Position numbers and translations under genes: made by a program | Source of the DNA: an uncultured Saprospiraceae bacterium | GTDB lineage: Bacteria > Bacteroidota > Bacteroidia > Chitinophagales > Saprospiraceae | Length of the DNA: 16,205 bases | Assembly: GCA_937864255.1 (NCBI GenBank) | Contig: CALMIT010000895.1 | Span: 1 to 16,205 of the forward strand | Direction of reading: 5' to 3' | Notes under the pieces: generated by a model | The model's database searches: none | What the model was told of the DNA's origin: nothing | What the model saw: the letters and a program-made list of their open reading frames with translations, nothing else | Shown: in pieces, positions 7,274-14,816 of the stretch | Layout: every line of letters begins with the position of its first letter | Position numbering within the stretch: the first letter of the stretch is position 1

Positions 7274-7348
7274 GGGCGCATAGCTCAGCTGGTTTAGAGC
7301 ACCTGCCTTACAAGCAGGGGGTCGGAGGTTCGAATCCTTCTGCGCCCA
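7274..7348 (+). tRNA. tRNA-Val (anticodon UAC)
   Basis: Complete cloverleaf of 75 nt. The acceptor arms are GGGCGCA (7274-7280) and TGCGCCC (7341-7347), with discriminator A7348. The D stem is GCTC/GAGC. The anticodon stem is CCTGC/GCAGG (7302-7306, 7314-7318) around loop CTTACAA, which gives anticodon UAC and reads GUA and other valine codons. The T stem is GGAGG/CCTTC around TTCGAAT. The 3' CCA is not encoded (the genome continues CCTT), so it is added after transcription. It is a stand-alone gene with its own promoter and terminator. Confidence 0.97.
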
Positions 7349-7359
7349 CCTTGATTCTC

Positions 7360-7400
7360 AAAGGGTTATGGATAATTAAATCCATAACCCTTTTCTTTTT
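7360..7400 (+). terminator. Rho-independent terminator after tRNA-Val
   Basis: A perfect 14-bp stem: AAAGGGTTATGGAT (7360-7373), loop AATTAA (7374-7379), ATCCATAACCCTTT (7380-7393). It is followed by a T-rich tail through 7400. It begins 11 bases after the tRNA end. Confidence 0.88.
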
Positions 7401-7508
7401 CAAACAATTTTCAAACAAAATAGGGAATTAAAAACTTAACAGTTCATGGAACGTGGAGCCGGGACAAGCTAAAACGATTAATTAAAAACCAGTTTGTGCT
7501 TTCTGTTT

Positions 7509-8528
7509 TTACAGCACTTTCAAAAATGCCCGGGCAAGTTCCAGCCCCTGAATTTGGGTGGCAATGTAATTTTGCAAATCTTCATAATCGCCGCGCGCGT
7601 AATGCAAAAAACCGGATGCCTGCCCATACACCGCCAGTAGATTGCATTTTTCAATCAGATAATAACCGTCAAGAAAAGTTTTGATGCCGCCCGAAATGAT
7701 AATTTTTGGGCATTGGGTTTTATCCCCGAGTTCAGCGACGAGTTGGTTGCACATCTGTACCATTTCTTCAGCGCTATGTCCTACAAAAGCAAGTGGTTCA
7801 AAAGTCTTAAGTTTTTGATGTTCACTGCGCAGCAGTTCAAGCAAAGCGAAATTGGTACCGCCGCTTGCTGCAAAATCAATAGCAGCCAACGGCAATTGGA
7901 AAAGCGCCTTCAGACTTTCGTAACCCATGCCTTGCCCCACTTCTTTCACCACAACCGGAAAATCCACCTTTTCCAAAAAGTGTTTTATCGTTTCTATCGG
8001 TGGATTTTTGAATCTGTCGCCTTCCGGCTGCATCGCTTCCTGAAGCGGATTTACGTGGATGATGAGTCCGTCAGCCTGTAGTTTTTTAATCAATTCTTCG
8101 ACTGCCGGAATTTCATTTTTTTCAAGCAACTGCTCAATTTGTGCGACGCCGAGATTGGCAAAAAGCGGTTGGTCGCCGAGCAAATGCCTGACGTCAAAAT
8201 CAGCCAGGTATTCGTCCGAAAAAAGTAATGAGCGGCAAGAGCCAAGTCCCATACCCAGCCCAAATTCGCCGCAGGCGCGGGCAAGATTGTGATTGATTGT
8301 TTTTGCCCATTCGGTGCCGCCGGTCATGCTTGACACCCAAAGGGGAGCTTTCATTTTTTTACCGAAAAATTCAAAAGGCGGCCAGGAATTTTGCGGCGGA
8401 TGTCCCGCCAACAGCGGCTCGTAGCTAAACCGCGGATCAAGCGCACCCTTCGAAACCTGCGATTTTAAAGCCAGTTCGATGTGGTCGCGCTTTCGGCTTT
8501 CGGCGGTCGGGTCGTCATTTTGTTGCAT
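7509..8528 (-). CDS. fni: Type 2 isopentenyl-diphosphate delta-isomerase
   Basis: FMN-dependent IDI-2 of 339 residues, full length. It interconverts isopentenyl and dimethylallyl diphosphate, the two C5 units of isoprenoid (quinone, carotenoid, undecaprenyl) synthesis. Signatures are RKRDH (12-16), PLWVSSMTGGTEWA with LGMGLGSCRS (about 62-100), and the NPLQEAMQPEGD block (160-171). That block carries the Gln-Glu pair used for catalysis and Mg binding. FMN-binding segments are VVVKEVGQGM (192-201) and ASGGTN (221-226). It is unrelated to the Zn/Mg type 1 enzyme. It is divergent from fahA, with a TACTTTTG box about 40 bp upstream of its start. Type 2 enzymes often accompany the mevalonate pathway, but no other isoprenoid gene is here. 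Confidence 0.95.
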   Translation of the reverse strand: MQQNDDPTAESRKRDHIELALKSQVSKGALDPRFSYEPLLAGHPPQNSWPPFEFFGKKMKAPLWVSSMTGGTEWAKTINHNLARACGEFGLGMGLGSCRSLLFSDEYLADFDVRHLLGDQPLFANLGVAQIEQLLEKNEIPAVEELIKKLQADGLIIHVNPLQEAMQPEGDRFKNPPIETIKHFLEKVDFPVVVKEVGQGMGYESLKALFQLPLAAIDFAASGGTNFALLELLRSEHQKLKTFEPLAFVGHSAEEMVQMCNQLVAELGDKTQCPKIIISGGIKTFLDGYYLIEKCNLLAVYGQASGFLHYARGDYEDLQNYIATQIQGLELARAFLKVL

Positions 8529-8568
8529 CGGAGCCGGTTGTTTTTATAAAAGCGGATTTTTTGAAAAA

Positions 8569-8576
8569 CAAAAGTA
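8569..8576 (-). promoter_or_regulatory. -7 promoter element for fni
   Basis: The minus strand has TACTTTTG (plus CAAAAGTA), 40 bp upstream of the fni ATG, matching TAnnTTTG. No good -33 TTG is seen at 18-20 bp. Confidence 0.4.
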
Positions 8577-8675
8577 AACCTTGTTTTGTAAAAGCAGTTT
8601 TTTGAATAGCGGTGTTTTATAATTGAAATTTTTCAAAAATGTTCAAACCGAATTTTTAAGCTGAACCAAATCCGG

Positions 8676-8705
8676 TTTTCCGCTTTTTTAAAATAATTAC
8701 TTTTG
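8676..8705 (+). promoter_or_regulatory. Promoter of fahA
   Basis: TACTTTTG followed by C at 8698-8705 matches TAnnTTTG. A TTT at 8676-8678 (one mismatch from TTG) is 19 bp upstream. Start of transcription would be near 8712, leaving a leader of about 50 nt. It faces away from the fni promoter in the same 233-bp gap. Confidence 0.5.
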
Positions 8706-8761
8706 CCGCAAAGCTCACGGGCTTTCATTTCCATTTTTAATTTTGTAAAAATCCGACAACA

Positions 8762-10036
8762 TTGAGCATCAAAACGAACGATCCGAAATTAAAATCCTGG
8801 GTACAAGTATCAGCCGATTCTGACTTTCCGATTCAAAATCTTCCTTTCGGCATTTTTCAATACAAAGACCTGCAACCGCGCGTAGGTTCTGCCATCGGCA
8901 ATTTTGTGATAGATATGGTGGTGCTGTATGAGCACGGTTTTTTTGACGATATGGGTTTCGGGAAGGAAATTTTTGAAAATAAATACCTGAATGATTTTAT
9001 CGGGTTGGGAAAGGAAAAAACGGCGGCGGTGAGGCAGCGGCTCTCGGAAATTCTGGACACCGATTTTGAGGAATGGGATGCACACGAACTCGCCGAATAT
9101 TTTCTTTATCCGATGGCGCAGGTGAACATGCTGATGCCTGTAAACGTGGGCGATTACACGGATTTTTATTCCAGCATCGAACACGCCACTAATGTCGGGA
9201 TTATGTTCCGCGGCAAAGAAAATGCGCTGATGCCGAATTGGAAACATCTGCCGGTGGGTTATCACGGGCGGGCGTCTTCTATCGTGGTGTCGGGTACGCC
9301 GATACACCGTCCTTGTGGTCAAACTATGCCCGACGGAGCGGAAAGCCCGGTTTATGGGCCGAGTCGCCAGATGGATTTTGAGTTGGAAATGGGTTTTATC
9401 GTTGGTAAAAATTCTGACCTGAGTACACAAATCAGCACGCAAAAAGCGGAGGACTACATTTTTGGGATGGTGCTTTTTAATGACTGGTCGGCGCGCGATA
9501 TTCAAAAATGGGAGTATGTACCGCTCGGTCCGTTTTTAGGTAAAAATTTTGGCTCGACTGTATCGCCCTGGGTGGTGACGCTGGAAGCACTGGAACCATT
9601 TCGGGTGCAAGGGCCGGAGCAGGAACCGGAAGTACTTCCCTATCTGCAATTTTCCGGCAAAAAAAATTACGATATTAATTTGGAAGTGAGCATACAACCC
9701 GAGTCTGGTGCGGCACAGACAATCAGCCGCTCCAATTTTAAATACATGTACTGGAATATGTGCCAGCAACTGGCCCATCATACGGTGAATGGCTGTAATG
9801 TACGGGTGGGCGATCTTTATGCTTCGGGTACTATCAGCGGGCCGACCGAAGATTCTTACGGTTCCATGCTGGAAATTGCCTGGAAAGGCACCAAGCCGGT
9901 CAAAATGCCCGATGGTTCGGAAAGAAAATTTTTGCTGGACGGAGATACGGTGATCATGAAAGGCTGGGCAGAAAAAAAAGGAATCAGGATCGGCTTCGGC
10001 GCGGCTGTGGGGAAAATTCTGCCTGCCAAATACTGA
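8762..10036 (+). CDS. fahA: Fumarylacetoacetase
   Basis: 424-residue fumarylacetoacetate hydrolase, the last step of tyrosine/homogentisate catabolism, giving fumarate and acetoacetate. It follows the animal enzyme closely. The N-terminal SH3-like domain (about 1-120) has DSDFPIQNLPFG. The catalytic domain has DYTDFYSS (131-138) with metal Asp134 and catalytic His141 in HATNVGIMFR. Metal Glu207 and Glu209 lie in DFELEMGF, Asp241 in NDWSARD, and Lys261 in LGKNFGSTVSPW. The start is TTG at 8762: the frame has a stop at 8738-8740 and no ATG before residue 52, and the conserved DSDFPI segment requires this start. Its stop codon abuts the pyk stop with no spacer. Other tyrosine-degradation genes are not in the window. 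Confidence 0.96.
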   Translation: MSIKTNDPKLKSWVQVSADSDFPIQNLPFGIFQYKDLQPRVGSAIGNFVIDMVVLYEHGFFDDMGFGKEIFENKYLNDFIGLGKEKTAAVRQRLSEILDTDFEEWDAHELAEYFLYPMAQVNMLMPVNVGDYTDFYSSIEHATNVGIMFRGKENALMPNWKHLPVGYHGRASSIVVSGTPIHRPCGQTMPDGAESPVYGPSRQMDFELEMGFIVGKNSDLSTQISTQKAEDYIFGMVLFNDWSARDIQKWEYVPLGPFLGKNFGSTVSPWVVTLEALEPFRVQGPEQEPEVLPYLQFSGKKNYDINLEVSIQPESGAAQTISRSNFKYMYWNMCQQLAHHTVNGCNVRVGDLYASGTISGPTEDSYGSMLEIAWKGTKPVKMPDGSERKFLLDGDTVIMKGWAEKKGIRIGFGAAVGKILPAKY

Positions 10037-11473
10037 TTATTCGATCTCCGAAACTTTCAACATATTGGTGCGATAGCGTTTGTGAAGCGGCATACTGCCT
10101 GTGTTTACCACGGTGTCGCCGGGTTTTAAAAGACCAATTTCTTTTAAAAACTTGTTGACATCTTTTATTGACTCATCCGTCGTAGAAAACTTGTCATAAT
10201 AAAAGCACTGAACGCCCCACACGAGGTTGAGCGTTGCCAGCATGTGCGTCCGGTCGGAAAAAATAAAAATACTGGTATTCGGCCGATAGCTTGAAAGCCG
10301 GAAAGCAGTGTAGCCGGAACTTGTCACTCCGATAATGGCTTTTGCTTTTACCTCGTCGGCGGCCCTGGCTGCCAAATCGCAGATTACATCCGAATTATAT
10401 GTGCGGGCTTTTGCATTTGGCTTCGGGCGGCGATCTCTCAGGTCATATTTTTTCTCGGCTTCATCTATGATCCGGGTCATTTGCTCCACCACTTTGATTG
10501 GATGTATGCCCGTGGAAGTTTCACCGCTCAGCATCAGGCAATCTGCCCCGTCCAAAACGGCATTTGCTACGTCTGTCACCTCCGCGCGCGTTGGAAAAGG
10601 ATTGGTAGTCATACTGTCCAGCATTTGTGTGGCAACGATGACCGGACGCGCATATTTAAGGCAACGCCTGATGATGTCTTTTTGAATCATCGGCAATTGT
10701 TCCATCGGCACTTCCACACCCAAATCGCCGCGGGCGACCATAACGCCGTTGGCTTCTTTGATAATTTCTTTGATGTTGGCAATGGCTTCCGGCTTTTCGA
10801 TTTTGGCAACGACTTTGGCGGGATGGCCCTTTGAGTGGATGCGTTTTTTCAAATCAATCAAATCCTCGTGCGAGCGCACAAAAGACAGTGCAATCCAGTT
10901 GACAGGCTGAGTCAAAATAAATTCCAGGTCTTTCAAGTCTTTTTCCGTAAGACAGGGCAGCGAGATTTTTGTATTGGGAAGGTTGACTCCTTTTTTTGAT
11001 TTGAGCGTTCCGCCGAAAAGCGTTTTTAGTTTGACGGTATCTTTTTTATTTGTTTCAACTACTTCAAAAACCAATTTTCCGTCGTCCACCATAACCTTTT
11101 CGCCCGGTTCGACATCTCTGGGAAACTGCTCGTAGCTCATGTAGATTTTTTCCGCATTGCCCACACATTTTTCATTTACAAAAGTGATTATGTCGCCTGG
11201 ATTTACGTCCAATCCGCCATTTTCCATATCTCCCACACGCAATTTCGGACCTTGCAAATCTGTCAAAATCCCGATGTGCGTGCCGTATTTGTCGTTGATG
11301 TAAGTTATCCGGTTGATTACTTCGAGGTGTTCCTGGTGAGAACCATGAGAAAAATTGAGCCTGAAAACGTCAACGCCTGCCTTGACCAGCGCAAGTAAGT
11401 TTTCGTATGAACTTGAGGCCGGACCTACCGTTGCCAGGATTTTGGTGTTTTGCTTACTTGCGGGTTCCAGCAT
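10037..11473 (-). CDS. pyk: Pyruvate kinase
   Basis: 478-residue pyruvate kinase, the ATP-forming last step of glycolysis. The barrel domain has TKILATVGPAS (10-20), FRLNFSHG (37-44), KIEK (224-227) with catalytic Lys224, and ARGDLGVE (247-254) with metal-binding residues. ATQMLDSM (281-288), PTRAEVTDVANAVLDG and SGETSTG follow. The lid domain spans about 79-170. The C-terminal domain (about 350-478) is complete. Aligned with the rabbit muscle enzyme, the Thr113/Glu117 positions are Leu73 and Lys77, the pattern of potassium-independent pyruvate kinases. It lies downstream of infB on the same strand, but a terminator and a TATTTTTG promoter box intervene, so it is probably its own unit. Confidence 0.97.
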   Translation of the reverse strand: MLEPASKQNTKILATVGPASSSYENLLALVKAGVDVFRLNFSHGSHQEHLEVINRITYINDKYGTHIGILTDLQGPKLRVGDMENGGLDVNPGDIITFVNEKCVGNAEKIYMSYEQFPRDVEPGEKVMVDDGKLVFEVVETNKKDTVKLKTLFGGTLKSKKGVNLPNTKISLPCLTEKDLKDLEFILTQPVNWIALSFVRSHEDLIDLKKRIHSKGHPAKVVAKIEKPEAIANIKEIIKEANGVMVARGDLGVEVPMEQLPMIQKDIIRRCLKYARPVIVATQMLDSMTTNPFPTRAEVTDVANAVLDGADCLMLSGETSTGIHPIKVVEQMTRIIDEAEKKYDLRDRRPKPNAKARTYNSDVICDLAARAADEVKAKAIIGVTSSGYTAFRLSSYRPNTSIFIFSDRTHMLATLNLVWGVQCFYYDKFSTTDESIKDVNKFLKEIGLLKPGDTVVNTGSMPLHKRYRTNMLKVSEIE

Positions 11474-11503
11474 GGTGGGATAAGGTTGGTAATTTCAAAG
11501 TGT

Positions 11504-11511
11504 CAAAAATA
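11504..11511 (-). promoter_or_regulatory. -7 promoter element for pyk
   Basis: The minus strand has TATTTTTG (plus CAAAAATA), 30 bp upstream of the pyk ATG, matching TAnnTTTG. The -33 region has only a CTG about 22 bp upstream, so the match is partial. Confidence 0.4.
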
Positions 11512-11585
11512 CAGTTAAGCGCAAAAAGTTTAGCAGAAGCATTGAGAAAATTTATCTCGTGTTTTCAAGCCGTATTTTGCAAATG

Positions 11586-11624
11586 AAAAAAGCGGCTCTC
11601 CGCAGTGCATTGAGCCGCTTTTTT
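11586..11624 (-). terminator. Terminator between infB and pyk
   Basis: Arms AGCGGCTC (11591-11598) and GAGCCGCT (11612-11619) flank a 13-nt loop. A-run 11586-11590 and T-run 11620-11624 extend the symmetry, so it could act in both directions. It lies 26 bp past the second infB stop (11650-11652), not directly after the premature stop. This fits transcription of the whole infB frame. Confidence 0.85.
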
Positions 11625-11649
11625 ATTTTGAATTTTTATGTGGAAAAAA

Positions 11650-11814
11650 TTAATTCAGCTTTTGTTTTACCTCCACTATTTCAAAGCCTTCAATGATGTC
11701 GCCGGTTTTAATGTCATTAAAGTTTTTAATAGTGATACCACATTCAAGACCGGCGCGCACTTCTTTGATATCATCCTTAAATCTTTTCAAAGATGATATT
11801 TCGCCTTTGGCGCC
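11650..11814 (-). pseudogene. infB: 3' end of infB beyond an in-frame TAA (rest of IF2 domain C2)
   Basis: These 54 codons plus TAA continue the infB frame directly after the TAA at 11815-11817. The translation contains SSLKRFKDDIKEVR, LECGITIKNFND and GDIIEGFEIVEV, the unmistakable second half of the IF2 C2 domain. In Bacillus/Geobacillus IF2 the equivalent KR and ECG residues contact fMet-tRNA. The strong family match and unbroken frame mean the segment was translated as part of IF2 very recently, or still is. There is no ATG in this segment, and half a beta-barrel would not be expected to fold alone, so a separate gene is unlikely. It is called a pseudogene fragment only because, as written, the DNA stops before it. 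Confidence 0.8.
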
Positions 11815-14535
11815 TTAGCGGGTCGGGAATATTACTATACCGTCTCGGATAACCCGTATAAAGGTAGTTTTTGAAATTTTTCCTTCCTCCACAAAACAGC
11901 CCGCCACAGTACCGACTTTGCTTACTTTGAAAACTTCTCTTACTGCCGCCTGGCCGAGTATTTTCTCTTCTTTTGTAGGCTCCAACATACCCTCGATAGC
12001 CGATTTGATCTCATCAATAGCATTGTAAATGATGGAGTAGGTTTTTATTTGAACGCCTTCTTTTTCAGCCAGTTTGCGGGCGCCTAATGAGGGACGAACC
12101 TGGAAGCCGATAATAATGGCGTCGGAGGCAGAAGCCAGCAATACGTCAGATTCTATAATTTGACCGACGGCTTTATGTATCACGTTGACCTGAACGGTTT
12201 CCTGCGAAAGTTTCAGCAAAGAGTCTGACAAGGCTTCGATAGAACCGTCCACGTCGCCTTTCACAATCAAATTCAATTCTTTGAATGTGCCGAGCGCCAG
12301 ACGCCGTCCGATTTCGTCCAGACTGATACGCTTGGTCGCTCTGGTAGTCTGTTCGCGGTTTATTTGGGCGCGGCGGGACGCCAATTGGCGTGCTTCCTGC
12401 TCATTTTCAACGACTTTGAAGCGTTCGCCGGCCTGAGGTGCGCCGTCAAGACCGAGTACCAAAACCGGTGTTGACGGGCCTGCCTCGTCCACTCTTTTTC
12501 CTCGTTCATTGAACATCGCTTTTACCTTTCCGGAATTTTCGCCCGACACTATCGGATCGCCGATGGAAAGCGTACCTGTTTGTACGAGAATTTTGGCCAC
12601 ATAACCTCTGCCTTTTTCAAGCGATGCTTCTATAACTGTGCCGAGCGCCATTCTGGACGGATTGGCTTTGAGTTCGAGCATTTCGGCCTCGAGAAGGATT
12701 TTTTCCAAAAGGTGGTCAATGTTTAAACCCGTTTTGGCTGAGATATCCTGCGACTGGTATTTACCTCCCCATTCTTCAACGAGAAAGTTCATATTGGCCA
12801 GTGCTTCTTTGATTTTTTCAGGGGCGGCTCCGGGCTTGTCCACTTTGTTGATGGCAAAAACTATCGGAACTCCGGCGGCTTGCGCGTGGCTGATGGCTTC
12901 GCGCGTTTGAGGCATGATACCATCGTCCGCAGCTACGATGACTACGGCGATGTCGGTAACTTTCGCACCGCGGGCGCGCATGGCGGTAAATGCTTCGTGG
13001 CCAGGCGTATCCAAAAATGTAATTTTTTTACCGTTGACAACCACTTCGTATGCTCCGATGTGCTGCGTAATACCACCGGCTTCGCCTTCCACTACATTTG
13101 CTTTACGGATATAGTCGAGCAAAGATGTTTTACCGTGGTCAACGTGACCCATCACGGTCACGATAGGCGCTCTCGGCTCCAAATCTTCGGGGTCGTCTTC
13201 TATTTCTTCTTCTTCTGATTCTTGTTCTTCTGCGCTGATAAATTCTATTTCATGGCCAAATTCGGTAGCCACCAATTCTATGATTTCCGCATCAAGCCTC
13301 TGGTTGATAGATACAATTACTCCGAGATTCATACAGGTCATAATGACTTCGGCTATGCCGACATTCATCAGGTTTGCCAATTCTTGGACCGTTACGAATT
13401 CAGTTACTTCCAGTTTGTCTGACTCTTGCGCCATTTCGCGGATTTCCTGCTTTTCGCGTATCCGCTCACGGCTTTCTCTGCGAAGTTTTTGACGTTTCTT
13501 TTTACCACCGCCCTGCAAGCGGGCCATGGTGGCCTTTATTTTTTCCTCTATTTCTTTTTGAGAAATTTCTTTTACTTCTTCAGTTTTTTTCGGTTTTCCT
13601 TTGGCGGGAGCCTGTTTGTTTTGCGCCCCTCCGGGTGCGCCGCCCGGCGTTACTTTGCGCCTACGGTGCCTGCGCCGCTTTTTCTTCGCTTCTTCGCTTT
13701 CAGCATCGTTTTTGTCAGTGCTGCTTTGAGTAGTAGCGGGTTTTGCAGGTTTTTCGTCGGTAGCTGGTGTGCCGTCTGCTTTTTTCTTTTTCTTTTTCTT
13801 TCCGGGTTTGAATTTTTCGGTATCTATTTTTCCGAGAATTTTCAAACCGCGAAGCTCAGGCGTTTCATGGCGTAGGAGTTCGGATGGTTTGGCTTTTTCA
13901 TCTGCCAAAGGTTCGCCTTCCTTGTCTTCTATTTGAACGGGCGCGCTTTCTTTTTCCTCTGATTTTTCTATGACTTCTTCCGGTATTTTTTCTGCAGGTT
14001 TTTCTTCTTCGACCTCTACTTTCGGAGCCGGCGCTTCCTCGGGTTTTTCTTCTTTTTTCTTTGGTTTTTTGTCCAAATCAATTTTACCCACTACAGTCAA
14101 ACCAGCTTTGGCGGGAGTAAGGCGCTCTACGGGTTCGCTTTTTGTTTCGGGTTCTTTTTCTTCTTCTACCGGTGGTACTTCAGCAGGTTCTGTGTGTTTT
14201 TGGACAGGAGGCATAGGCTCGCCGCCGCGGAGAGAAAAACTTTTGGGTTTTGCTTCGTCTCGGTTAAATAATGAAACTGTTTTCTCTTCCTTTTTTGCCG
14301 GGGTATCTTTTTTTAATGTGGTGGGTCTGTTGCCGATAACGAGTTGGTCTGCCTTATCTTTGATGGCCATGTCTTTCGAAAATTCCTTCAGCAATTCCGA
14401 ATACATTTCATCGGAAATTTTTGCGTTGGGCTTATTTTCGATTTCGAAGCCTTTTTTGAGCAAGTGCTCTACAATGGAGTCCTTACCTACATTCAACTCG
14501 GTCGCTACCTTAACTAATACCTTCTTATTGGTCAT
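11815..14535 (-). CDS. infB: Translation initiation factor IF-2, ending early at an in-frame stop
   Basis: IF-2, the GTPase that brings fMet-tRNA to the 30S subunit and promotes subunit joining. 906 codons are open. Residues 1-52 are a first IF2_N module. About 55-370 is a long low-complexity K/E/P linker with two similar GKID-lysine blocks (150 and 235). A second IF2_N module spans about 377-432. The G domain has GHVDHGKT (463-470), DTPGH (509-513), NKVD (563-566) and SAK (599-601). Domain II, C1 and the first half of C2 follow. The frame ends at TAA 11815-11817 after VIFPTR, about 54 residues short; the missing residues follow in the same frame. Full length would be about 960. It lies downstream of nusA with its own promoter and a leader of about 200 nt. 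Confidence 0.93.
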   Translation of the reverse strand: MTNKKVLVKVATELNVGKDSIVEHLLKKGFEIENKPNAKISDEMYSELLKEFSKDMAIKDKADQLVIGNRPTTLKKDTPAKKEEKTVSLFNRDEAKPKSFSLRGGEPMPPVQKHTEPAEVPPVEEEKEPETKSEPVERLTPAKAGLTVVGKIDLDKKPKKKEEKPEEAPAPKVEVEEEKPAEKIPEEVIEKSEEKESAPVQIEDKEGEPLADEKAKPSELLRHETPELRGLKILGKIDTEKFKPGKKKKKKKADGTPATDEKPAKPATTQSSTDKNDAESEEAKKKRRRHRRRKVTPGGAPGGAQNKQAPAKGKPKKTEEVKEISQKEIEEKIKATMARLQGGGKKKRQKLRRESRERIREKQEIREMAQESDKLEVTEFVTVQELANLMNVGIAEVIMTCMNLGVIVSINQRLDAEIIELVATEFGHEIEFISAEEQESEEEEIEDDPEDLEPRAPIVTVMGHVDHGKTSLLDYIRKANVVEGEAGGITQHIGAYEVVVNGKKITFLDTPGHEAFTAMRARGAKVTDIAVVIVAADDGIMPQTREAISHAQAAGVPIVFAINKVDKPGAAPEKIKEALANMNFLVEEWGGKYQSQDISAKTGLNIDHLLEKILLEAEMLELKANPSRMALGTVIEASLEKGRGYVAKILVQTGTLSIGDPIVSGENSGKVKAMFNERGKRVDEAGPSTPVLVLGLDGAPQAGERFKVVENEQEARQLASRRAQINREQTTRATKRISLDEIGRRLALGTFKELNLIVKGDVDGSIEALSDSLLKLSQETVQVNVIHKAVGQIIESDVLLASASDAIIIGFQVRPSLGARKLAEKEGVQIKTYSIIYNAIDEIKSAIEGMLEPTKEEKILGQAAVREVFKVSKVGTVAGCFVEEGKISKTTFIRVIRDGIVIFPTR

Positions 14536-14749
14536 TCTAAAATTTTTCTAAAAGAAAATGACCGGTCAATCGGTAGCCTGAAGCTTATCAGCAGTGATTT
14601 TTCACATGATTCATCAATTTTTTTGATTGATAAAAAATAAAGAACGGATCACTAATCAAGCTAAGGGCTATATTCCGTGCTTAACCAGTTTTTGATAATT
14701 TTATCCTTTTCAAATAAATACACAAAACCCTGAAAATAAAACGCGGGAG
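14536..14749 (-). promoter_or_regulatory. Long infB 5' leader
   Basis: About 205 nt would be transcribed between the promoter at 14750-14778 and the infB ATG. It is A/U-rich with several small hairpins on the minus strand, such as ATCAAT/ATTGAT around a CAAAAAA loop and GTGA/TCAC. No known riboswitch or r-protein leader is recognised. A nine-codon ATG frame including its stop (14588-14614) lies within it but has no support as a gene. Confidence 0.35.
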
Positions 14750-14778
14750 CAAAGATAACGGAAAAAGGTCTATTACAA
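14750..14778 (-). promoter_or_regulatory. infB promoter within the nusA-infB gap
   Basis: On the minus strand TTG (plus CAA 14776-14778) is followed after 18 bp by TATCTTTG then C (plus CAAAGATA 14750-14757). Both elements match the Bacteroidota consensus. It lies 38 bp past the nusA stop and would start infB transcription near 14743. Confidence 0.6.
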
Positions 14779-14816
14779 ACTGCCTTCCGATTCAATTTCC
14801 CTCTCGCTGAAGCCGT

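Noticed and set aside
8645..8678. AAACCG/CGGTTT inverted repeat between fni and fahA as a shared operator
   Set aside because: The arms are only 6 bp with a 22-nt gap, and fni and fahA have unrelated functions; within chance.
8810..9505. Long minus-strand open frame opposite fahA
   Set aside because: The fahA reading is strongly supported along the whole stretch; the opposite frame has no recognisable domain.
11650..11817. UAA reassigned to a sense codon in this organism
   Set aside because: Several intact genes here (rplM, rpsI, rpsB, tsf, pyrH, the SPOR gene) end at TAA at exactly the expected C-terminus.
11805..11830. Frameshift as the cause of the infB break
   Set aside because: The codons before and after the TAA are in the same frame, and both match IF2 without any gap, so it is a nonsense codon.
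13426..13875. Plus-strand open frame opposite infB, rich in Phe and Ser
   Set aside because: It is the antisense reading of the K/E-rich IF2 linker; its composition is the mirror of that linker, with no family resemblance or start signals.
14588..14614. Nine-codon ATG frame, including its stop, in the infB leader (possible leader peptide)
   Set aside because: It has no ribosome-binding context and no repeated regulatory codon, and frames this short are frequent by chance.
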